Positions 37,201 to 49,200 of a DNA stretch of 64,000 nucleotides are shown in pieces. The stretch's first letter is position 1. Every line of letters begins with the position of its first letter. The DNA is taken from positions 248,001 to 312,000 of the forward strand of contig VZSE01011544.1 in NCBI GenBank assembly GCA_013398275.1, written 5' to 3'. The position numbers were made by a program, and so were the translations under genes. This stretch comes from Promerops cafer. Taxonomy: Eukaryota > Chordata > Aves > Passeriformes > Nectariniidae. The notes beneath the pieces are model-generated. The model was not told the DNA's origin, did no database searches, and saw nothing but the letters and a program-made list of their open reading frames with translations.

Positions 37201-40200
37201 TTTATGATTTTAGGCTTCCTGCTCTCCTTCTCAGAGCCTCCTTTCTGCTCAGAGAGCTGAGGTGATGCCCTGGGGGCAGCTCAGGAAGAACTGTTGGATC
37301 TGGGATGGTCGGTCAGTCAGTGCCACCCTCGATTGCTGACAGCCAGAGATGCAAAACTTTGCAGAAAAAGGCAAATGTAGCCCTGTCTTGTGTTAGAAAG
37401 CCTTGAAATTTCCAGAGAGATTTGGCTCCGTGTTAAGTCCACTCCTCAAATCCCCACGGTAATTTTATCTCATATTGTCCTGTAATTTTCCAAAGAGCCC
37501 TATTAAAGCTCTTCAGCAGAACTGAGCTTTGTTAGGCTGCCCTTCGGTGGCACGGATAAATTAATGGCCTTTCCAGCCCTGATTGCAGAGCCTTTATTTA
37601 AAGAAATAAAACCAATAAAATCAGAGGCCTTAAGGAAGTGTTTGCCAGACCCCAGCAGGCTGAGGGCTCCTCAGAGGAGGGGGCTTGGGTGAGGGGGTGT
37701 CTCAGAGCCAGGAGTGAGGGTGACCCCTCAGGAGCACTGCTGGTGCCTCTCCCTTTCCCCTGTTGGGAGCTGGGGCTGTCCCCTGCATGGGGACATTTTT
37801 CAGGCCATTTTTCATGTTTTTCAGTGCTGGGATTGACTCAGGAACGCGTTCGTTTGTTCTGAGGGCTTCGAGCTCTGCACTGAGCCTTTCCCAGACAGCT
37901 CGAGGCCCTTCCCTTCAGTTCAGGGAAGGGAGAGGGGGCCAGGGACAGGTACCAGGGCCCAGGGCTCAGATCCAGCCCCTTTTCCCCTCCAGCCCTGTGG
38001 AGAACAGGAGATTGTGAGGGCAGAGATGCTCTGGGGGCAATCCAGAGCTCAGCTGGCTTTGCTCAGGTGCATTAAAGACACTGAAACCTCAGGTGTGGGA
38101 TTAGCCTCAAGCCTTTAATCCTTACTAGGCTGCTCCTCTCCAAGGCCCCTCCCAGCATGAGCAGGTGTAGGACATAATTATGCACTTAATGAGGAATTAA
38201 GGACTAATTTCCAAATGTTTGGCTGGTGTAGCTTAAACTGCTGGAGAAGGTCTTAAAACAGAGCCAGGTGTCCCTGCAATCCCACAAGGACTTGGTGGCA
38301 CCTGGAAAGGTAATTCCTGTGTGTCCTTTGTTTTCTCCCAGCAGGGCTGTGAATGGAGCTGCAGGGAAGTAGGTTTGGGTGGGATTTTGGGAAGGAATTG
38401 TTCTCTGGCAGGGGCTGGGATGGAATTCCCAGAGCAGCTGTGGCTGCCCCTGGATCCCTGGCAGTGCCCAAGGTCAGGTTGGACGGGGCTTGGAGCAGCC
38501 TGGGACAGTGGAAGGTGACCCTGCCATGGCAGGGGGTGGCACTGGATGGGCTTTAATGTCCCTTCCAGCCTAGGCCAGCGTGGGGCTCTGTGATGTGGCA
38601 GTCACAGAACATGCTGGGGTGACTTTTTAACCTTGGTGCCTTAAATCTTTCCATTTTTCCCATCAATGGCTCCCTTCTGTCCCTTCTGGGCAGAATTTTT
38701 CAGAGTTTTTAAAAATCTCTCCCTATTTTGAGTATTTTTATATGCAGAAGGAGGCTGAGAAGGTAACTCAGTTTTCCAGGACCTTTGCTGCTGCTGTTCC
38801 TGCTGTGTCCCATCCTCTCGTGGACACCAACAGCTTTAATTTCCCCCTTCTTCTCCTGTTGCTCCTGAGGCAGAGACTGGAAGGGGAAAATTTCAGTTTG
38901 TCAGGAAAATTAATCCACAAATTAATCCACCAGAGATTTGTGTCCAAAAAGGAGACAGAGGAGCCCTGTAACTGTATTAGAATCAAGGGAGGGGCCATGG
39001 GGCATTTCCCCTGGGGTCTCTCAGATTTTAGAGGGTGCAGCCTCCTTTTTATCCCAATTTCCCAGCTGCATTTCCCTCTCTCTTTCCCCACTGGCTGAGG
39101 TACTTGAGAGGTACGGACTTCCTGGAAGGCCTGATACCTCAGATTCCCCTCCTTTTAATTTTTAATTCTTACGGAATTTATGGGTTTTCTCCATTGTTTC
39201 TTTCCTCTTTCAATATCCAGTTTCATTTCTCAGCAACCCTACAGTTTGTTTGTCAAGGCAAATATCTTCTTTCCCATTCCCCAATCAGTGGAACCCTCCC
39301 CATTGTTTCTTTCATCTCTCATCACTGGCTTTATCTACCTCCAGACCCCCTGCCTGTTTGTGCAGCCAAACCCATCATTCCTCCCTAGTCTGGGGTGCCA
39401 CATCCTCCTTCTGGGGACGGGGTGGAGGGGAAGAACGACGCCGACTCTCCTCTTTTCCTCTTCTCTCCTCCTCCCAGCGTTCCGGCACAACGAGTGCCCG
39501 GACCCCGGCGTGCCGGTGAACGGGAAGCGCTTTGGGGACAGCCTGCAGCTGGGCAGCTCGGTGTCCTTCCTGTGTGACGAGGGCTTCATCCGCACGCACG
39601 GCGCCGAGACCGTCACCTGCGTCCTGCACGAGGGCAGCGTGGTGTGGGACGAGGCCGTGCTGCGCTGCGAAGGTGAGCGCGGCCCTCCTGCCGGCAGAGA
39701 GCCCGTGGGGCAGCTGGGCAGCTGGGCAGCTGGGCAGCTGGGCAGCTGGGCAACTGGGCAACTGCCCCATGGGCAGCTGGGCAGCTGGGCAACTGGGCAG
39801 CTGGGCAGCTGGGCAACTGGGCAGCTGGGCAACTGGGCAGCTGGGCAGCTGGGCAACTGGGCAACTGGGCAGCTGGGCAACCGGGCAACTGCCCCCCTGG
39901 GCAGCTGGGCAACTGGGCAACTGCCCCCCTGGGCAACTGCCCCACTGCCCACTGCCCCACTGGCCCAGGCTGCTCCCGTCCAGCCCGGCCTGGGACGCTG
40001 CCAGGGACCCAGGGGCAGCCACAGCTGCTCTGGGAATTCCACGCCAGCTCCTCCCCACCCTCACAGCCAAGGATCCTTTCCCACTATGCCCAAATCTCCC
40101 CTTTTCCAGTTCAAAGCCATTCCCTGGGTCCTGCCCCTCCATCTCTTGTCCCCAGTCCCTCTCCAGCTCTCCTGGAGCCCCTTCAGGCCCTGCAAGGAGC

Positions 40201-43200
40201 TCTGAGGTCTCATTGGAGCTTTTCTTCTCCTGGTGAACGTTCCCAGCCTGGTGGGAGAGAGATCCTCCCCTCTTCCTCCCCTCTTCCCTCTCTTCCTCTT
40301 CCCTTCTCCAGGTGAATATTCCTGCAGGGACAGAGACTTTTGGGGGAATTTTTCAGCCTTTTAGGATCCAGAATCAGGGTCCTGCCTGTCAGGGTCTTAC
40401 TCTCACATTCCACAGTGTCCAGCCAACACTTTCCAGGATTTTCCATGCCTCTGGAAGGTGCTGTCTGCACAGAGGAGCTTGCTGGGGAGGAAGTTTCAGT
40501 TCAGATATTCCTGAGCTCTGTTTATTTTCTGATTTTTTTGGTGTGGAATGAACGCTGGGGTTCAAACTGAGTATTTTTATTGTATTTATTTGATGATCAG
40601 TTCTTGTTACAACAGGTGTTTTCCTAATAATAATAAAAGGTGCTGGTTTAGTGATGACTCAAAGCTTCCCTGCTGCTCCTGTCAGGGAGGGAATGAAACA
40701 ACAGGGAATGGAAGATCCAAGATGATATTTTCCCATCCTGGCTTCTGATCCATGTAAAATATCTGATATTTATATAATGGAAGTTCTGTCAACGGGCTCT
40801 GGCAGCTGAAAGGCAGAAATTCTGCATTTCCATCTCCTGGCCACAACAGCCAACCCTGCCATGGGGGGAGCTGGGCTGAATTCAAGGCTTTAATTCAGAT
40901 TTCAAAGCTTTTTTAGGACTTTCAAGCCTCTCCTCTGGAAAGGAGAAGTGAAGAAGGAGCTCATTAGGACTGAGAATCTTCCTGTGCTCTGTGTTCTCAG
41001 GGAAGTGATGCCCTGCTCTGGTATTTGCAGCAATTTGAATAACAAGTGCTGAGCTCTTGAGAAACAACCCTGGAATATTGAGAAATAATTTGAGTAATTG
41101 GCCCTGCATTGCCTGAGCAGCAGGAATTACATGATCCTGGCCATTGTCTTTGGGATTGAAGGAGGGAATCAATTGTCTTCGACAGCTTTTGTAGAATAAA
41201 AAGCTGGACTTCATGTATTCTTACATAATTTTGCTCCTGACAAAATGTAGGTTTAATTCAGGGCTCCCGTTACTTTCAAAGCACGAGCCTTGAAATTTAC
41301 ATATTTTTAAGCATGGAAGGGAAACATTCATTAAATAATATACTTTTAATCAACTTTTATATTTGATAGCCTTCTGCCTTCTCCTCCTGATCACTCTGGT
41401 GATTTCTTTGACTCACTCTTCTGTCTGGACATTTTAATTACCCTTTTTAAGCAAGGAGAAAAGCCCAGAGATCTAAAGTCCTGCTCAGCACTTGAAAAAA
41501 TTAATGGGAATGAAGGAGACAGAGAAAAGGGTGGAAATCCTGACAGGAGATGATGCAGCTTTGGGGCAGAAAGGAAAAATAATTGCTTTGGAGCCAGCTG
41601 AGATCAAATGACTTTCATCTGCCACCCTTCAGAGCAGCAAGGGGAGCTTTGAGGCTGGGACTGACACGTTTTAGGGTGCCTGCAGGGTGACACAGGGGCA
41701 CAGTGACACTGGGGCTAGCCCTGGGTCACTCCTTGGAGGACAGAACCTGGCAGGCCCTGAGGGCTGTGGGATTTTTGTGCCCCTGGGCCCTCAGACCCAG
41801 TGTCCTTTTCCCAGAAATGCAGTGAAGTGCCTGCAGCTCCTGCTGGTGGCACTGGGGACCGTGGTGTGGAATTAATGCCCTGCTCTGGTGATGTCCCTCG
41901 TGGCAGCAAAGCCATGACTCAATTAGCAGGGCTGGGAGAGATTTTCTGGCCCCTGAAATGCCAAGTGACCTTGCAGTTTCCTCTGCTTTTATATGCAATC
42001 ATTACTTTGCACCCTGTCCCCTCCGAGCAGGGCCCAAGGTCAGCCCTGCCAGCTCCCAGGGGGACAGTGGCTGCCTGTGGAGCTGAAAAGGCAATTTCTG
42101 AGCAGTTAATGTTGGTTTTCCATCTGGCTCTGATGATTCTGAACTCCTTGGGGGGACACAAATGCAGGGAAGGGGTGTCACAGGTGGGGACATCTCAGGC
42201 TGCTGCAGTTCTGTGACATTTTCCACCCCAGTTTCAAAGATGTGGCACTCTGGGGCGTGGTTTAGTGATGGCATTGGCAGTGTTGGGCTGGATGAGTCTG
42301 GAGGTCTTTTCCAGCCTGGATAATTGTGTGATTTGTGTTGTTTTTGTGTCCCCAGCACCCTGTGGGGGCCACCTGACATCACCCAGTGGAACCATCCTGT
42401 CCCCGGGCTGGCCTGGCTTCTACAAGGACTCGCTGAGCTGTGCCTGGGTCATCGAGGCCCAGCCAGGCTACCCCATCAAGATCACCTTTGACAGGTGCTC
42501 ACCAGCACGGGCAGCCCCAGGTCCCTGGGTCTGGGTGGTTTTGGTGATTCCAAGGTGCAGCCAAGGGAAGGGAATGAGCTGCTCCACGCCGCATCCAGCT
42601 CTGAGGTTCTCCCCTCTCCCCTTTTTAATTTATGAGCTCCTGGCAGGGAACTAAAACTCACCCAGCACTGGGAAGGAGAGGTGGGAAGGGTTCTGTCTGA
42701 GCCCCTCCTGCTCGTTTTCAGGGGTGTTTTAGACACATTCTGGGGGCTGAGCTCCCACATATTCCTTGGGTGGGGGGAGCAGCAGGGAATGCTGGCTTGG
42801 GAATGCCGAGTTTTTTGGCTTTCCCTGGATTTCCTGGCAGAGGAGGGCTGTGCTCTGCTGGCCCTGGGGCTGGCTGTGTGGGAGGGCTTGTTCAGGGGGC
42901 ACAAGGATGTAGATGGATATAGATCCAGCTTTCCTGGAAATCAGCTGCTGCTTGGATTCCTGGCAGTGCCAGGGCCGCCCCAGAGAGCAGAGAGGAGCTG
43001 CCTCTGCCACCAATGCCGTGACATTTGGGGCTCCATGGCTCTTTCAGCCCTGTTTAATTTGCTGGCTCAGCACCTGGGCAACATTTCAGGGCTGGAGATG
43101 CTCCCAGCCTGGTGGGGGTCAGCAGGTGAAGAGGTGGAGGATCACAAAAAGCCCCAAACACGTGCGAGGTGCCCTCAGTGAGACACTCAGGCAGCAGAAA

Positions 43201-46200
43201 GGACCCACCCCTGCCCCCGTGGTGGTTCCAGGACTGGAGTGGAGGGACAGGAGCCGTGCTGGGGTTTCAGTTTGCTCGTGTCCCTTGCAGGTTCAAGACA
43301 GAGGTGAATTACGACACCCTGGAGGTGCGGGACGGCCGCTCCTACTCCTCGCCCCTGATCGGGGTCTACGACGGCACGCAGGTGCCCCAGTTCCTGATCA
43401 GCACCAGCAACCACCTCTACCTCCTGTTCACCACGGACAAGAGCCACTCCGACGTCGGCTTCCAGATCCGATACGAAAGTAAGGGCGCGCTGTCCCCGGA
43501 CGTTCGTGGACTGTCAGGAACGGCCCCGCTCCGGGCGCCTGGGCCGTGGGCAGCTGCTGCTGCTGGAGGAGCAGCTTCTGCTTTCCTGGGGTTCCAGACG
43601 GGCTTGGCTTGGAAGGAAAGTTAAAACCCAAAGGCAGGGACAGCTCCCACTGTCCCAGGCTGCTCCAAGCCCTGTCCAAGCTGCCCTTGGGCACTCCCAG
43701 GGATGAGGCAGCCACAGCTGCTCTGGGAATGCCATCCCAGCCCCTCCCCACCCTCACAGGGAAGAATCCCTTCCAGTATCCCACCCAAAGCTCCCCTTCT
43801 CCAATCTGAAGCCATTCCCCCTCTGGTTGTTTGTAGAAGCTTTTTATTTTTATTTTAGCATCTGCAGAATATTCTTGATTTTAGGAGGCAGAGCTGAACT
43901 CACAGAATCAGAATATCCAGAGTTGGATCCCATAGGGATCGTGGAGTCCATCTCCTGGCCCCACACAGAACAGGCCCAAGAATCCCATACCAGTTCCCCT
44001 CTCCCTTTGGGGATTTCCCTCTCTCCATCCTCTCACCTGGGGGGTTCCCTGTCTCCCTTTCACCCTCTGGCTGTGGGGATAACCAGCAAGATCTGGAGCG
44101 ATGCCATGGGAGGGCTGAGCCCCCCGGGCCCCTGGTGCCCCAGCTGAGTGAGCCCGCTGTTCGTGCCCCAGCTGTGAAGCTGCAGTCTGACCACTGCCTG
44201 GATCCGGGGATCCCGGTGAACGGGCAGCGCCGCGGCAACGATTTCTACGTGGGAGCCCTGGTGACATTCAGCTGTGACCCTGGCTACACCCTGAGCGACA
44301 GCGAGGCCCTGGAGTGCGAGCCCAACTTCCAGTGGAGCCGGCCCCTGCCCAGCTGTGAGGGTGAGGAAACCTCTGCTTCAGCATCTGCAGAATATTCTTA
44401 CCTTAGGAGCTCACAGAACCGGAGTATCCAGAGCTGGATCCCACAGGGATGGTGGCGTCCAACTGCTGGCCCTGCAAGGGAAACCCTTCCCGTGCAGATC
44501 CACTGCCAAAGCAGCAGCTGGAAGGCTCCCAGTGGCATTTAATCCATGGGTTTTGTTGGATTTTGGTGGGTCTGTCCATGTATTTTATTGGATTTTGACC
44601 AACAAAACCCAGTTTGGGTTGATTGGATTTGGGTCGATCAGTCTCTTTTGTTGGATTTTCCTGGGTTGGGTTTTGGTTTTACTTTTTCCTCCCAGCTTGT
44701 GGAAGATTCTGGATTACTGAACTCTTTCTCTCCTTTTTTTTGTGTGTTTTTAGCTCTCTGTGGGGGCTACATCCGTGGCTCCAGTGGCACCATCCTCTCC
44801 CCAGGCTTCCCTGATTTTTATCCCAACAACTTGAACTGCACGTGGACGATAGAGACATCCCACGGGAAAGGTGAGACACCTTGGGGAGGACTGAGGGTGG
44901 TGGGCAGTGGGAGAGAAACCCTTCCCTGTGGGATCCAAGAGGTCCTCTCGGGAATGGTGATTCCATTGTCCCTGGACAAGATCCAGAGGGTTTTGATGTC
45001 ACCTCTTCATCCTTTTGAAGTGGAGAAGGGAAAATTCTTATCATCAAACAGGGCCTGTGCTCTGTGTTATCTCCTGTTCCAGACCTTTGTGGCCCTGTCC
45101 TGAAAGTCAGGATGTGGATGGATATAGATCCAGATATCCTGAAAATCATTCCCTGTCACAGAGAGGGATCTGCCCCTCCTGAGGGATTCATGGAGGTGTT
45201 CAGCTCCTCCTCACCAAGATTTTTGGGAACATCTCCCACATGGCCAATGCACAAGTTCTGGAATTGCCCCAACTGCTCCAGCAATTATTTTCCTGTGACA
45301 CTTTATGGACTCCCAGGCTGTACAAGTGGAGTTTAAAAGCAGCTTAATTTTAAAGGTATTTAAATGCCTAAAGAGAGACCATTATTTTTAATCTCACCGC
45401 TTCAAAGTGATTTCTTTCCCCTCTAATTTGTTTTGCTGTTTCTTCTGCAGAGAATGGGGGGGGGGGAAGCCCAGCCTTGTGTTTGCACAGATGTTCTGTG
45501 CCACAGTAAATTGCAGACCAGAGCAAAGGTTTAGTTGGTCCCAAATCCTTTAAAATGAGTTTATAATTATTCCTTTTTGCTACAGTTCCCCAGCCCTTCA
45601 GTGCTGGAGGAGTCTCTTGCCCTCTGCTTGGAGTTCTTACCTAAAAAAACTTGGAATTTGGGCATGTTCTCCAGGATAACTGAATTATTCTTGTGCTGAT
45701 TCCAGAGGGGTGATTTATTTTTGTTGCTTAGGGTTTGGTAAAGCAGAGGGTATAAATTTGCTGTCGGGGAGAATTAAAGTCATTTTGCATTCCCCACGTC
45801 CCAGTTTCCAGGTCAGATGAATTTCTGTTTTGTGCTTCTGGTAGAAATAACAAACATCTGGAAACTCTTGGAAGTTTCCTGCTTTTGTGGAGTTTTGCAG
45901 GGGGGAAAGAGTGAGACTAAAAATGTTCTCCACAGAATGGATATAAAGAAGGAATTGTCAAGGTCAGTCCTAAGCTTTGGGTCATAAAAATCCTTCTGGG
46001 ACACTGAAGGGCTGTGAGGTGCTGCAGAGGATTAAAGGTTGGGATGATCCCACAGTTCCTTCCCTCCCAATCCCATGGGAAAAGCTCCTTATTGGTTTCC
46101 AGCCTCTCTGACCTTCACTTCTTGGAATGGAAGAGCTCCATGTGAGCAGCAAACCTTCAGGAAGAACTTGGAGAGAGCCAGGGATAAATGGAATATTCAG

Positions 46201-49200
46201 CTGGAATTTGATGCTGGGGGGTTGGATTTTGGATCTCCAGAGCTTTCCCTGATCTCCAGGAATTAATAGGGAATGGGCAGCGAGGAGGAGGCTCTTCCTC
46301 TGGGCTTTGTTTGCAGGTTTCCTGCTGTTTCTTTGGGATGCTGTGTGTTGGGAGTGGTGGGATGCAGAGCACTCCAGCCCTTGGGGTGGGAATTATTGGG
46401 TTAAGTAAAATAACCTGGTCAAGCCAAGCAGGGATTTCTCCCAAAGCCCAGTTTCCATCCTTGGGTTTGCCTGGAGGAGTCTGTGTCTCTCCAGAGGGGT
46501 TCTGAGCAGGATAAATCCCAGTCCACACGAGCAGGGGCTCGGGAGCCTGCCCTGGATGCTCCAAGAGCTGGGAGATCAGGATGGAAAAATCCATCTAAAT
46601 GCAAAGAGGCTTTTTATTGCTTGGCATCTCCTTGCCTTGTTGAATCGGTGTGACAATGCTGTGACAGAGTTCCTGAGCCCAGATCCTGCCTGGCTCTGCT
46701 CTCACTGCCATTTTTTGTTGATTTTTTTTTTTTTTTTTTTTATTTCCAAGCTGGAGTTATTTTCCAGCAAATAAGTGTTTCTAATGGTGTTTGAATTCCA
46801 GCATGAAAAATCACCTCGCTGGAGGCTCCTGCAGGAGCCTGAAGTGCTTCCCATTGTGTGTCTGGAGGTGTGAAGGGGACTTTAAATAATCCATTACTCC
46901 TCTCTGGCTCATTTACAAATGCAGCAAGGTCACAGCCTTCTCCCCAAATGTCTCAAATTGTTCAGATTGAATTTGGGAGGAAGAGGCAAAATAGTTTTGC
47001 TGTGTTTGGCTGGGATTTCCGTGGCTGGAGCTGTTGTGGGGTTTATTTTGGGCAAGAAAAGGTGAATAAAAGTAGGGTTTTTCTTGGATCAAGCTGGTGT
47101 AGGGGAAGGTATTCCTTCCCATGGTAGGGGGATGGAATAAGACAATTTTTAAGGTTGTTCCCACCCAAATCTTTCCATGATTCTCTGATTCAGCCCATCA
47201 TGGGAAGGTCCTTGCAGTTGCACCACTGACATACTTCTGGTAAAGCTTCCCTGACCTTGAGGCTGGGCTTAAATCCTGTTTTTCTAGGCAGGAATTCCTT
47301 CTGGAACACGCTTGCTCTCGAGCCCTCCCAGCTCCAGCCTTGCTGCTCTTGCTCTCCATTTAGAAGTCAACACTTCTATAATGAAAGGCTCCCCTGGGCC
47401 GCTGCCTCAGCCGCTGCTCTGTCCCTGGAGCAGGTTTGTGTCATCCCTGACAAGGGCACAGGATCCCAGCATTTCCAGGGCCTGTCCCTGCTCTGGCCGG
47501 CTGCCACACCCAGGGTTTAGGGTTTTGATGCTTTCATTTCTGCCATAACAAAATCCATGATTTCAGAGTGATTTCCCCCTCCGTTGGTGGGAAGCAGGGG
47601 CTGGGCACTGGGAATGCTGTGGGATGACCCCACCTGTGGTTTCCCCCTCTGCAGGTGTGTTCTTCACCTTCCACACGTTCCACCTGGAGAACGGCCACGA
47701 TTACCTGCTGATCACTGAGAACTCCAGCTTTGCCCAGCCCCTGAAGCAGCTGACGGGCTCCCGGCTGCCGGCCCCGCTCAGCGCGGGGCTCTTCGGGAAC
47801 TTCTCGGCCCAGATCCGCTTCATCTCCGACTTCTCCATGTCCTACGAGGGCTTCAACATCACCTTCTCAGGTGACAGCAGCTGCCCAAAGGCTTCCTTCT
47901 GCCCCTCCCCTCCCTTCCCACTTCTCTGCAAACGATTTGGGGTGGGAGGGACCTTAAAGCTCATCCAGGCCCAATCTTCCACTATCCCAGGTTGCTCTAA
48001 CCTGGCCTTGGATGCTTCCAGGGATGGGCCACCCCTTCTCTGGGGTGCCAGGGCCTCCCCACCCTCCCAGTAAAATCCTGGGAATAGTTTTCCATTGATT
48101 TGGGTCACTCCTTTTGTCACCCAGTAAATTATCCCAGTACTAAACCCCAGTATGTCCTGAGGAGTGTTCCAATGTGTCCCAAGAAATATTCCCCTTGCAG
48201 CCCCCCTATAGCCAGGGGGAACAATTCTGTCTGTCCTGGGCTGGGTGACAGGAATGGACCCTCTGGAATTAAATCCAGTGTGTTGCTGTCTCCCTGCTCC
48301 GTTGATGGACAGTTCCAGCTCAGGAGTTCTGGGAATGCTGTCCCTCTTTCCCCAAACACCTTCTCTGGTTTCAGAGGAGAATCAGTGCAGCAGGCCCAGC
48401 ATTTCCAGCACAGGGACAGATGGGATCCTTTGGAAGCAGCATGGAGCAGTCTGGGCTGCTTGGATGAGGAGCAGGGCAGGGCTGGTCACTCCCATTGTCC
48501 ATCTGCTCCCTCTTTTTGCCTGTGGCTCGTTGCTCCACTTGGACGCTCCTCCAGTGACCATCCTGTGCCTGCAGCCTGTCCTGGATGTGCCTCTGCCATG
48601 CAGCCAGCCTGGGACAGCTGGGAATGTCCAGCCTGCAGAGGAGAAGCTCCAGGGAACCCTCAGAGCCCCTTGCAGGGCCTGAAGGGGCTCCAGGAGAGCT
48701 GCAGAGGGACTGGGGACAAGGCCTGCAGGGACAGGAGCCAGTCTGGCCAGTCTGGCCAGAATGGCTTCAGACTGGGAGAGGGGAGATTTGGGTGGGATAC
48801 TGGGGAGGAATTCCTGGCTGTGAGGGTGAGGAGGGGCTGGGATGGATTTCCCAGAGCAGCTGTGGCTGCCCCTGGATCCCTGGCAGTGTCCCAGGCCAGG
48901 CTGGACGGGGCTTGGAGCAGCCTGGGACAGTGCAAGGTGTCCCTGCCATGGCAGGGGTGGCACTGGATGATCCTTAAGGTCCCTTCTCACCCCAACCATT
49001 CCATGATTTAACACACAGCTGGTGCGTCCCAGGCTGGGTTTCCATGATCCCACTGGCACTTCAGGGAACTGGAAAATGCATTTTCCCTGGCTGGGCTGGC
49101 TCCATTGCTCTGCTGTGGGACCAGATGGGAGCCCCCTCCTGCTGCACCCAGCAGGGCTCTGAGGGATCCAGATTTTCCTGACTCCAGGGGTCAGGAGGAG

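Larger units (their letters stand above)
36196..39477 (+). other. CSMD2 intron (3.3 kb)
   Basis: Begins with an antisense LTR from about +9, then two sense-oriented CR1 3' fragments (36975-37213, 38365-38596) and an LTR-like block (about 38939-39400) directly before exon 9. Little unique sequence remains apart from about 37220-38340. Confidence 0.75.
39673..42355 (+). other. CSMD2 intron (2.7 kb)
   Basis: Starts with an 8-bp array (39709-39960) running straight into an antisense CR1 (39958-40255), then the second copy of the unclassified repeat (40612-40803), about 1.4 kb of unique sequence, and a sense CR1 3' end (42230-42335) almost touching exon 10. Confidence 0.75.
43479..44171 (+). other. 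CSMD2 intron (0.7 kb)
   Basis: Mostly an antisense CR1 fragment (43597-43822) followed by a block (43857-43985) that is repeated just after exon 12. A second AG at 44142-44143 in a similar GTGCCCCAG context precedes the real acceptor by 28 nt. Confidence 0.7.
44871..47654 (+). other. CSMD2 intron (2.8 kb)
   Basis: Holds a word of about 39 bp shared with intron 10 (45113-45151), a G homopolymer near 45457-45466, a T20 run (46722-46741) and a sense CR1 3' end (47095-47195). Nothing else recognised. Confidence 0.7.

Noticed and set aside
38939..39400. Retroviral coding remnants next to the LTR-like block
   Set aside because: No gag, pol or env-like frame was seen; only regulatory-type sequence is present.
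39180..40205. 341-codon ORF on + strand and 235-255-codon ORFs on - strand
   Set aside because: The + frame is exon 9 read through into intron on both sides and then the octamer array; the - frames are antisense shadows of exon, array and CR1.
44131..44171. Alternative acceptor for exon 12 at AG 44142-44143
   Set aside because: Joining there gives an in-frame TGA within three codons and misses the family-like KLQSDHC start.
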